Source: JAIQFL01 sp035295745
GTDB taxonomy: Bacteria > Acidobacteriota > Terriglobia > Bryobacterales > Bryobacteraceae
NCBI GenBank assembly: GCA_035295745.1
Contig: DATGIL010000017.1
Span: 1-48,614 of the forward strand
DNA length: 48,614 nucleotides
Direction: 5' to 3'
Shown: positions 41,806 to 48,614 of the stretch, piece by piece
Layout: each line of letters begins with the position of its first letter
How positions within the stretch are numbered: position 1 is the stretch's first letter
Made by a program: the position numbers and the translations under genes
Notes under the pieces: generated by a model
The model's database searches: none
The model's input: the letters and a program-made list of their open reading frames with translations, nothing else
Told to the model about the DNA's origin: nothing

Positions 41806-43284
41806 CTACGGCATTACTTTTCCGTCGGTATCGTAAACCGTAACTTTTCCGTACTTCTCCATCACACTTTTGATCTTCGAGCCGTCGCCTACCGCCACGA
41901 TCTGAATGTCGTCAAGATTCAGATATTTCTTCGCCACCCGCTGCACATCGTCGGCCGTTACAGCGGAAATCTTAGCCGGGTAAGTGTCCCAATAGTCGTC
42001 GGGCAGACCGTAGAACTTGCGCTCGTGGGCATAGACGAGCAACTGCTGCGGACTCTCCAGCGAAAGCGCGAAGCGCGCCACTACCGAGCGTTTCTTCTCT
42101 TCCAGTTCCGCCGCCGGGATCTTCTCGTCGCGCATGCGTTTGAACTCGTTGAAGAACTCCTTCATCGCACCTTCGGTCACGTCGGTGCGCACTTCGGAAC
42201 TCGCCCGCCACGGGCCAGGATAGGTTTGCGCTGCGAAGCTGCTGTAGGCGCCATACGTGTAGCCCTTATCCTCGCGCAGGTTGTTGAACAACCGCGCCGT
42301 CGGACCCGCTCCTAAGATCTCGTTCATCACCACGAAGGTCACGTAATCGGGACTGCGGCGGTCGATGGCGAGATTGCCCATCAAAAGGTTGGTCTGCACG
42401 GAGTTTGGACGGTTAACCAGCAGGACCCGCGCCTGTTCCGTCAGAGCCGGGTTCCCCGGCATTGCCGGTTGCAGATCGGTCTTCTTCCAGGACGCGAAAG
42501 CCTCTTTGAGCTTTGGCAGAAGCTGTGCCGGAGTTACATCTCCTACCACGCCCAGCAAGGTATTCTGCGGCACGTAGCGCTCATCGTGCCATTTCTTCAT
42601 CGCTTCGATGGTGATGGCGCCGAGCGATTCCGGACTGGATGCAATTCTTGCCGCGGGATGACTGCCGAACACGGCTCGACTGAACTGCTCCTGTGCGAGG
42701 AACTGCGCGGACGTCCGGTTTTGCCGCAATCCCAGCAACTGGCGCTGCTTGAGCTTGCCCCACTCGTCTGCGGGGAACGATGGATGCAGCATCACATCGA
42801 CGCCGAGTGCGAACCACTTGTCGAAGTTGTCAGTCAAGCCGGACATGGTGAAATTGGTTTCGGTAGCACCAAATCCGGAGCTCGCGCCAATACCCGCCGC
42901 CAGCCGGTCCGATTCGTCCGCAATCTGCTTGCTGCTCCGCGTGGTGGTGCCTTCGCGCAACATGGTTGCTGTCACGGTGGCCAGGCCGCTCATGTCGGCC
43001 GGCTCGTCCAAACCTCCCGAACCGCGAATCCCGAATGACATCGTGATCTGCGGCAGCCGGTGATCCTCTAGGATCATGACCGTTAACCCGTTATCCAGGT
43101 GGAACTCCTCCGGCTTTGGCAGCTTGACCTTGAGCAGTTCCTTCGAGACCGGCGCCTTATTCTTGAATGGATCCTTGGCTTCCTTTTTTGGTGGGGCGCC
43201 GCCGCCCGGCATTGGCATCTGCGGGGCCTGTGCCCAAGCCATCCAAAGTCCCACGGGGATAAGGCAAAGCAATGTTTTTCGCAT
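41806..43284 (-). CDS. M16 peptidase-like subunit lacking the zinc motif
   Basis: This 492-residue protein has a signal peptide (RKTLLCLIPVGLWMAWAQA) and the full two-domain M16 fold. At the place of HxxEH (residues 103-107) it reads TVTAT, so it cannot bind the catalytic zinc. The C-terminal half keeps RLFNNLREDKGYTYGAYSSF, which in M16 heterodimers supplies the substrate-binding Arg and Tyr. It begins 26 bases after the active M16 gene and is very likely its non-catalytic partner, like the paired M16B subunits known from other bacteria and the mitochondrial processing peptidase. It is probably exported to the periplasm or cell surface. Confidence 0.9.
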   Translation of the reverse strand: MRKTLLCLIPVGLWMAWAQAPQMPMPGGGAPPKKEAKDPFKNKAPVSKELLKVKLPKPEEFHLDNGLTVMILEDHRLPQITMSFGIRGSGGLDEPADMSGLATVTATMLREGTTTRSSKQIADESDRLAAGIGASSGFGATETNFTMSGLTDNFDKWFALGVDVMLHPSFPADEWGKLKQRQLLGLRQNRTSAQFLAQEQFSRAVFGSHPAARIASSPESLGAITIEAMKKWHDERYVPQNTLLGVVGDVTPAQLLPKLKEAFASWKKTDLQPAMPGNPALTEQARVLLVNRPNSVQTNLLMGNLAIDRRSPDYVTFVVMNEILGAGPTARLFNNLREDKGYTYGAYSSFAAQTYPGPWRASSEVRTDVTEGAMKEFFNEFKRMRDEKIPAAELEEKKRSVVARFALSLESPQQLLVYAHERKFYGLPDDYWDTYPAKISAVTADDVQRVAKKYLNLDDIQIVAVGDGSKIKSVMEKYGKVTVYDTDGKVMP

Positions 43285-43310
43285 GGTGTTCTCCTCTCTC
43301 TGGCGGAGCG

Positions 43311-44657
43311 CTACTGTGCCGGCCCCGCCGGAGCAGCCTTCTTGGGCATCGTGATGATCACGGTGCGATTGTTTTCGGTGAGATACTTCTTGGCCACACG
43401 CATGATGTCCTGCTTGGTGACCGCCGTGGTCTTCTGATAGTTCTCGTTGATCAGGTTCGGGTCGCCGAAATTGGTATAGTTGTCGGCCAGGGAAATGGCC
43501 CGGTTGAGCGTGCTCTGCGCGCTCGCCACCTGTCCGCGCCGCGCTACCATGCGGACCTTCTCCATCTCGTCATCGGTCACGGGCTCGTTCTGAATCTTGG
43601 CGATCTCCTCGTACACAGCTTTCTCGATCGCCGCCAGGTCTTTCCCGGGCCGCGCCATGACGAAAAACTGCTCCAATCCAGGCCCGCGCTGATCCGCCGC
43701 GAAGGCGCCTGCTCCGGTCGCCATCTCCTGTTCCTTCACCAGCCGCTGATAGAGCCTCGACGACTGTCCGGCCCCGAGAATCTGACTCATCACCCGGAGC
43801 GCATAGTAGTCGGGTGTATTGCCCGGTCCGATTTTGTAAGCAATATCGATGCGCGGAAGCTGGGCAAACGGGTCCTCCAGTGTCTTCCTGCGCTCGGCCG
43901 TCTGTTGCGGTTCGGCCATATCGGGCTGGGGCGGAGGCGGCTGCGAGGGAATATCCTCGAAGTACTTCTTAATCTTCGCCAGCGCCTCGTCGGTCTTGAA
44001 ATCTCCCACAATCGAGACCACCGCGTTGTTGGGCGCGTAATAGCGCTTGAAGAACTCCTGCACGTCCTGCAAGCTGGCCGCGTTGAGATCTTCCATCGAT
44101 CCCACCACGGAATGCTTATATCCGAAATTATCGTAAGCTGTCTCGTTAACCGCTTCGAACGTTTTACCGTAAGGCTGGTTATCGACACGCAAACGGCGTT
44201 CTTCCTGTACCGCGTTGCGCTGGTTGTCGAGATTGAACTGCGTTACCGCCAGTGCCCGCATGCGGTCGGCTTCCAGAAAAATTCCCAGATCGATCTGGTT
44301 TGCGGGAAGTTGTTCGAAGTAGAGAGTGCGGTCCTCGTCGGTGGTTCCGTTGTCCTGGCCGCCATTGGCGCTAATCAGGCCGGAGTGCTCGTTCCGGGCG
44401 ACGTTCTCGGAGCCCTGGAACATCATGTGCTCAAACAGGTGAGCGAACCCGGTACGCCCGTGCTTCTCGTCGCGCGATCCTACGTTGTACGTGACGGCGA
44501 TCGAATAGGTGGGTGCCGTGTGGTCTTCAGACAACAGGACGGTAAGCCCATTTTTTAATTTGAACTGCTTGAAAGGGACTTTGACTTCCTTGATGTCGGC
44601 AGCCAGCGCCAGCGACGCCGCCGCGAGAAATACGGAAACGGCAATTGCCTTCTTCAT
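43311..44657 (-). CDS. M16 zinc peptidase, catalytic subunit of a pair
   Basis: This 448-residue protein has a signal peptide (KKAIAVSVFLAAASLALAA) and an intact HxxEH motif (HLFEH at residues 73-77, followed by MMFQGS). The C-terminal half reads SSRLYQRLVKEQEMATGAGA, without the Arg/Gly-Tyr-x-Tyr pattern found in single-chain relatives. This complements the next gene, which lacks the zinc motif but has that pattern. The start at 44657 (MKKAIAV) has GGGGGTG seven bases upstream and gives the signal peptide; a longer frame is less likely. The two gene products probably form one exported heterodimeric peptidase. Confidence 0.92.
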   Translation of the reverse strand: MKKAIAVSVFLAAASLALAADIKEVKVPFKQFKLKNGLTVLLSEDHTAPTYSIAVTYNVGSRDEKHGRTGFAHLFEHMMFQGSENVARNEHSGLISANGGQDNGTTDEDRTLYFEQLPANQIDLGIFLEADRMRALAVTQFNLDNQRNAVQEERRLRVDNQPYGKTFEAVNETAYDNFGYKHSVVGSMEDLNAASLQDVQEFFKRYYAPNNAVVSIVGDFKTDEALAKIKKYFEDIPSQPPPPQPDMAEPQQTAERRKTLEDPFAQLPRIDIAYKIGPGNTPDYYALRVMSQILGAGQSSRLYQRLVKEQEMATGAGAFAADQRGPGLEQFFVMARPGKDLAAIEKAVYEEIAKIQNEPVTDDEMEKVRMVARRGQVASAQSTLNRAISLADNYTNFGDPNLINENYQKTTAVTKQDIMRVAKKYLTENNRTVIITMPKKAAPAGPAQ

Positions 44658-44799
44658 CTGTTTCACCCCCTGAAACTTCACCTATGGTACCTCCGCGTCC
44701 AGCGCGATTTCTCGAATTCCGGACGAGTGGTTCCACTAATAGACGTCGGTATGCCTCGAAATGTCCCTCTGGATTGCGACAATAGTCCTGAGGAAGAAC

Positions 44800-45099
44800 A
44801 TGCGAGTGATTGCGGATTTGTGTCTGGTCCCACTGGGAATCGGTGTGTCGGTCTCGAAAGAGATCGCCGCATGCGAGCGCATTCTGACTGAGGCTGGACT
44901 GAAAGTGAGGCTCCACGCATACGGGACCAATATCGAGGGCGAATGGGATGACGTTTTCGCGGCCATCAAGCGCTGCCACGAAGTGGTGCACTCCATGGGA
45001 GCCCCGCGCATCTCGTCGAATCTGCGATTCGGCACCCGCACCGACCGCGAGCAGACGATGGAAGACAAGGTCCGCAGCGTCCAGGAGAAGATCGGGTAG
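44800..45099 (+). CDS. MTH1187/YkoF-like thiamine-binding protein
   Basis: This 99-residue protein matches the MTH1187 family, small ferredoxin-like proteins thought to bind thiamine or a related compound. Typical marks are MRVIADLCLVPLG at the start, SVSKEIAACERIL, YGTNIEGEWDDVFAAIKRCH, and the C-terminal GAPRISSNLRFGTRTD. The ATG at 44800 has GAGGAAG upstream. No thiamine transport or synthesis genes are next to it. It converges with the enolase-superfamily gene, with 11 bases between the stops. Confidence 0.88.
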   Translation: MRVIADLCLVPLGIGVSVSKEIAACERILTEAGLKVRLHAYGTNIEGEWDDVFAAIKRCHEVVHSMGAPRISSNLRFGTRTDREQTMEDKVRSVQEKIG

Positions 45100-45110
45100 A
45101 TTCGCGGGCT

Positions 45111-46373
45111 CTACACCGAACGTAGCTGCTCTTTCGATTCCACCTTCGCGTCATCCAATTCAATGCCGTAACCCGGTGAATCGGGCAACGCGAAGTGCGC
45201 ATTCTGGATCACCAGCGGGTGTTTCTCGAAGTGATAATACGATCGCATCTTCACGATCAGGTATTCCGCCAGCGGGCAGACGGCCGGCGACTGACTGGCA
45301 ATCAGATGCAGGGCGGCGTGCAGGCTGTGTCCGTGCGGAATCACCGGGACGTCGAAAATCGTAGCCAGGGCGCAGATCTTCTGTAGCTCCGTGGTGCCCC
45401 CGCACCACTCGGGATCGCACTGCACCACGTTAAGCGCCCCCTCTTTCAGGTAGTTGTAAACTTCCCAACGTCCCTGGATGTGCTCCCCGGAGGCGATCGG
45501 TATCGTGGTGCCCTTCCGAAGCGCGGCGAAACTGTCGATCTTCTCCGCCTGCGTTGCTTCTTCGATCCAGCGCGGCCGGTAGCGCTCCACCTGTTTCGCC
45601 CATTCGAGCGTATAACTCAGGTCCCACCCGCTGTAAACATCGAACATCAGTTCGGTCTCTTCGCCCACCGCTTCGCGCAAGATGCGCACCAGTTCGACAT
45701 TCTTCTTCAGTCCTTCGTAACCGTCGCCGGGGCCGTACGCCAGGAACCACTTTTGATATCGGAAGCCTTCCTTCTTCACCTGAACCGCGCGCGCCTGTAC
45801 CTTCTCCGGTTCCAGCGAGAAGCTCAGGCAACTCGCGTATGCTTCCACGGAGGATCGTGTCGGACCACCCAACAGGCGATAGACCGGCGTCTTGAAATAT
45901 CGCCCGCGCAGATCCCATAAAGTGTTATCCACCGCGCTGATGGCCATCAGGAAAAAGCCGCGGCGCGAGTGGCGGTTCGAACGATACATCTGGTCCCACA
46001 GCTTTTCGTGTGCCAGCGCATCCTTGCCGATCAGAAATGGCCGCAGATCCTCCTGCACCACGATGGCGGCGTCCTTTTCGATCGGCCCATAGAAGCCGTC
46101 GCCCTCATCGGTACGGATCTTTACGTAAATCGCGCTAACCGGCGAATTGCGGGGTGTGGCATTGGTCGCATCGCGATAAGGCTTGCGGCGCAGTTCGTCG
46201 TAAAAATCCAGCGGATTTACCTGAAACTGCTGGTCGACTCCGGGCAGAGTTTCGCGATGGCCACGCATCTCCCAGACCTCCACGGCCGTGATCTTCACGG
46301 GCTTGGTGTCGGCGAAAGCGCTGAGCGTGGGCAACGCCGGCAGCGCGGCCAGAAAATGGCGACGGGAAATCAT
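45111..46373 (-). CDS. Exported enolase-superfamily enzyme (mandelate racemase/dehydratase type)
   Basis: This 420-residue protein has a twin-arginine signal (ISRRHFLAALPALPTLSAF) and the enolase-superfamily fold. The capping domain comes first and the TIM barrel second. Metal ligands are in FDVYSGWD, IEEATQAE and SGEH, and a PHGHSLHA stretch near the end suits the His/Asp dyad of acid-sugar dehydratases. A lysine in KKEGFRYQKWF may be a base. Substrate is unknown; sugar acids are typical. A Tat signal is unusual because members of the superfamily are generally cytoplasmic. I use the start at 46373 although no ribosome-binding site is clear. It is divergent from the gene at 46416. Confidence 0.85.
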   Translation of the reverse strand: MISRRHFLAALPALPTLSAFADTKPVKITAVEVWEMRGHRETLPGVDQQFQVNPLDFYDELRRKPYRDATNATPRNSPVSAIYVKIRTDEGDGFYGPIEKDAAIVVQEDLRPFLIGKDALAHEKLWDQMYRSNRHSRRGFFLMAISAVDNTLWDLRGRYFKTPVYRLLGGPTRSSVEAYASCLSFSLEPEKVQARAVQVKKEGFRYQKWFLAYGPGDGYEGLKKNVELVRILREAVGEETELMFDVYSGWDLSYTLEWAKQVERYRPRWIEEATQAEKIDSFAALRKGTTIPIASGEHIQGRWEVYNYLKEGALNVVQCDPEWCGGTTELQKICALATIFDVPVIPHGHSLHAALHLIASQSPAVCPLAEYLIVKMRSYYHFEKHPLVIQNAHFALPDSPGYGIELDDAKVESKEQLRSV

Positions 46374-46415
46374 AGGGTTCAGACGCCGGTACATTCCACG
46401 ATATCATTGGCGATC

Positions 46416-47567
46416 ATGGCCGACGATCCCTTTGAAGAAGTGGACAAATTGCTGCAGTTGGGGGACTCGGCCGGCGCGTTCGATTTCCTGGCGCATCGAT
46501 ATTCCGAGACCAAGGACTATCGTGCGCTCTTCGAGGCTCGCCTCATGCGCAAGCGCCTCGATCTCGGCCTGCCCGCGTACCAGTTGCGCGAACTCTCGGC
46601 GTTGCCCCAGGAGGTTCAATCCACCTACGGCGAAGCAGTCACGGCGGCGGCGCGCGAAGTGGGCAATCTGTTTCTGGCCGATGGCGAGATCGTCAATGCA
46701 TGGCCCTATTTGCGAGCCACGGGCGACCTGGATCGCGTGGCCGAGGCAATCGAATCGGTAGAGCCCGACGATCATTGCGACGCGATCATCCAGATCGCCT
46801 TTCAGGAGGGCGTGCATCCTCGCAAAGGCCTGGAGCTGATTCTCAAGAAGTACGGAATCTACCAGGCGCTGAGCGCGCTGGGTATGGCCCCCGTCGAGAA
46901 GGACCGCGAGAAGTGCATCGGCCTTTTGGCGCGCGACATCCACAGGGAGATCCTACAGCGCATCGGCAACGTCATCGAAGCGCGCGAAGGCTTCCGCCCG
47001 GATGCGTCTTCGATTGTCGAGCTTATCCCAAACCGCGATTGGCTGTTCGGCGACTACGACAGCTACGTGGACACCTCTCACCTGGTCTCGATCCTGCAAT
47101 ACAGTCCGGAAGCGAGCGATCCGGAATTGCTGCGGCTCTTCGTGGATCTCTGCGAGTACGGGAAGCATCTTTCGATGCAATTCCGCGTGCAAGGCCAGCC
47201 GCCGTTTGAAGACGTGTACGCCGATTACGGCCACTATGCGCGCGCGCTGCTGCGGGAGAACGTGGAAGCTCACCTCGATCACTTTCGCCGCAAGCTCGCA
47301 GAGAGCGATCCGGAGCGTGTGGGCACCTTACCTGCGCAATTGCTGGTGAAGCTTCTGGCGCGCCTGGCTCTATATCCGCAGGCGCTCTCCGTGGCACTCG
47401 CCCATTTTCCGGACGCCTCTGCCAATGAGTTGAACTGTCCTCCCGCGATGGAGTTGTGCCAGATGTCGCAAGACTTTGCCGCTATGAAAAAGTTGGCGCG
47501 GGAACGAGGAGACTTATTAGGCTACACGGCGGCGAGTCTGCCGGAGCACTCAAAGAGGGAAATATGA
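46416..47567 (+). CDS. Uncharacterised helical protein coupled to the acetolactate decarboxylase gene
   Basis: This 383-residue protein has no domain I recognise. It lacks a signal peptide or membrane helix and looks mostly alpha-helical and acidic, with repeated helical phrases such as DFLAHRYSETKDYRALFEAR and LLVKLLARLALYPQALSVAL that hint at a TPR- or HEAT-like repeat scaffold. The ATG at 46416 begins the protein-like frame; the same frame upstream is not convincing. Its stop overlaps the next start (ATGA at 47564-47567), so the two genes are expressed together. The upstream gap to the divergent enolase gene is only 42 bases. Confidence 0.7.
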   Translation: MADDPFEEVDKLLQLGDSAGAFDFLAHRYSETKDYRALFEARLMRKRLDLGLPAYQLRELSALPQEVQSTYGEAVTAAAREVGNLFLADGEIVNAWPYLRATGDLDRVAEAIESVEPDDHCDAIIQIAFQEGVHPRKGLELILKKYGIYQALSALGMAPVEKDREKCIGLLARDIHREILQRIGNVIEAREGFRPDASSIVELIPNRDWLFGDYDSYVDTSHLVSILQYSPEASDPELLRLFVDLCEYGKHLSMQFRVQGQPPFEDVYADYGHYARALLRENVEAHLDHFRRKLAESDPERVGTLPAQLLVKLLARLALYPQALSVALAHFPDASANELNCPPAMELCQMSQDFAAMKKLARERGDLLGYTAASLPEHSKREI

Positions 47568-48352
47568 AGCGATCGCGCGTCATCACTGCCATTGGAATAT
47601 GCCTGGCAATTGGTATGCCAGCGGGGACCACTGCTCAGACGGACGCGGCCTCCGCCGCCACAACCGCGTCACCCAATGCCGGCGTCCTTTTCCAGGTATC
47701 CACTCTCGATGCCCTGCTCCAGGGAGTCTACAGCGCGTCCTTCAGCGGGGGCCAGCTCAAGAAGCATGGCAACTTCGGGCTGGGGACATATGAGGGGCTC
47801 GACGGCGAGATGATCGTGCTGGACGGCCACTACTATCACATGCGGTCGAACGGCGTCCTCTCGGAATCCGACGACAGCGAGGTGGCTCCTTTCGCAGCGA
47901 TCACCGAATTTCAGCCGAGCGTACAGTTCACGGTCAACAATTCTTCGATGGCAGACCTGTCTACCCTGATCGATTCGGTGCTGCCGACCAGGAACTATTT
48001 CTACGCGATCCGGATACACGGCGCTTTCTCTACCATCACCACGCGCGCGATTCCCATGCAGTTTCTGCCGTATCCGCCGCTCTCGCAGTTGATCCCGGTC
48101 CAGAGCATGTTCACTTATTCGAATGTGACCGGCACCGCGGTGGACATCCGATCACCCGCCTTCGCAGCCGGCATCAACCAGGTGGCGCATCACTACCACT
48201 TCGTATCCGACGATCTGAAAGGTGGCGGGCACGCCCTCAGCTTTACCACGGGCCAGGTCGATGTGGCGATCCAGACTCTGCGCCGGTACGACCTGTGGCT
48301 GCCGAACGACGAGCTCTTCCAGAAGGCCACGCTTCCGTTCGTCCAACCTTGA
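47564..48352 (+). CDS. Exported alpha-acetolactate decarboxylase
   Basis: This 262-residue protein matches acetolactate decarboxylase (BudA/AlsD/ALDC), which turns alpha-acetolactate into acetoin and carbon dioxide. The zinc histidines fall at residues 210, 212 and 223 (AHHYHF then GGHALSF), with the same 2- and 11-residue spacing as in the Brevibacillus enzyme. GLGTYEGLDGEMIVLDG at 72-88 and AIRIHGAF near 148-155 are other family blocks. The N-terminus is a signal peptide (KRSRVITAIGICLAIGMPAG), so the protein leaves the cytoplasm. GAGGGA before the ATG at 47564 and the 4-base overlap support the start. No acetolactate synthase gene is in view. Confidence 0.9.
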   Translation: MKRSRVITAIGICLAIGMPAGTTAQTDAASAATTASPNAGVLFQVSTLDALLQGVYSASFSGGQLKKHGNFGLGTYEGLDGEMIVLDGHYYHMRSNGVLSESDDSEVAPFAAITEFQPSVQFTVNNSSMADLSTLIDSVLPTRNYFYAIRIHGAFSTITTRAIPMQFLPYPPLSQLIPVQSMFTYSNVTGTAVDIRSPAFAAGINQVAHHYHFVSDDLKGGGHALSFTTGQVDVAIQTLRRYDLWLPNDELFQKATLPFVQP

Positions 48353-48369
48353 CCGCACGATTCTGAGCC

Positions 48370-48614
48370 ATTGGGATATCGCTTGCTGCCCCACGCGGCT
48401 CGCAACGAGCCACGACCGTGAGGGAGTGATTTTGGGAGCGATTGGGACATCGCTTGCTTACGCGCGCGGCTCGCTAACGACGATCCGCTTGCGCGCCACT
48501 CGGCTAACGTACTCGACTCGCAACGAGCCACGACCGTAGGGGAGTGATATTCGAACGGATCGGGACGTCACTTACTTCCGCGCGCGGCTCGCTGACGACG
48601 ATCCGCCTGCGCGC
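48370..48614. repeat. Dispersed repeat family B at right window end
   Basis: A full 71-bp-like unit (GAGGGAGTGATTTTGGGAGC at 48420) and a degenerate second unit (48537) point the same way as the array at 31294. Between and after them lies GCGCGCGGCTCGCTAACGAC, with CGATCCGCTTGCGCGC, repeated about 118 bases apart (near 48462 and 48580). The repeat continues past the end of the window. Nothing codes here after the acetolactate decarboxylase stop. Confidence 0.8.

Noticed and set aside
45969..46415. Upstream extension of the helical protein gene
   Set aside because: The extra 149 codons lie antisense to the enolase-superfamily gene; the ATG at 46416 starts the protein-like sequence.

Overview
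The window looks like the chromosome of an acidobacterium, most probably of the Solibacter/Bryobacter type. This rests on gene content, not on any rRNA: a PadR regulator next to a large 'ADOP'-type ABC permease, a 1,193-residue TonB-dependent receptor with an N-terminal carboxypeptidase-regulatory domain, a DUF1549/DUF1553 gene followed by a DUF1501 gene, a PEP-CTERM protein, a DUF5117-type metalloprotease, and many two-component sigma-54 regulators. Base composition is high in G+C. No tRNA, rRNA, CRISPR array, transposase or integrase was seen.

Layout. 1-470: dispersed repeat sequence and an upstream region. 471-5647: a tightly overlapping four-gene operon (ABC ATPase, double-FtsX permease, LolA-like periplasmic protein, outer-membrane barrel), which looks like a trans-envelope lipid or lipoprotein path. 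5789-8564 (minus): histidine kinase and sigma-54 response regulator. 8739-10513 (minus): sugar-nucleotide epimerase and TIM-barrel isomerase. 10514-11560: a 430-bp inverted-arm repeat element and a probably frameshifted membrane gene. 11588-14173 (minus): secreted metalloprotease. 14229-14606: kinase relic. 14709-18326: DUF1549/1553 and DUF1501 pair. 18327-19412: regulatory region, PEP-CTERM gene and bidirectional terminator. 19434-22906 (minus): M16 peptidase, ribosomal protein S1, small coiled-coil protein. 22907-25920: structured upstream region, then a kinase and sigma-54 regulator pair. 25943-31155 (minus): hybrid kinase, two small membrane-protein genes, and mtaB. 31217-31571: a 71-bp tandem array. 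31659-35660 (minus): SDR, ADOP permease, PadR. 35787-39368 (minus): TonB receptor, divergent from a probable membrane-bound one-component regulator (39786-41018). 41141-48352: a small membrane protein, a two-subunit M16 peptidase in which active-site features are split between the genes, a thiamine-binding-like protein, an exported enolase-superfamily enzyme, an unknown helical protein and an exported acetolactate decarboxylase. The right end again carries the repeat family seen at 1 and 31217.

The most unusual features are not ordinary genes. One is a family of nested-hairpin repeats (5659, 10559, 29292, 32500) whose copies show compensatory base changes. The second is a 71-bp repeat family scattered over four intergenic regions. 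The third is a long imperfect stem just upstream of the kinase gene at 23237. The protein-level candidates worth following are the four-gene envelope operon, the split M16 pair, and the ToxR/CadC-like regulator facing the TonB receptor.
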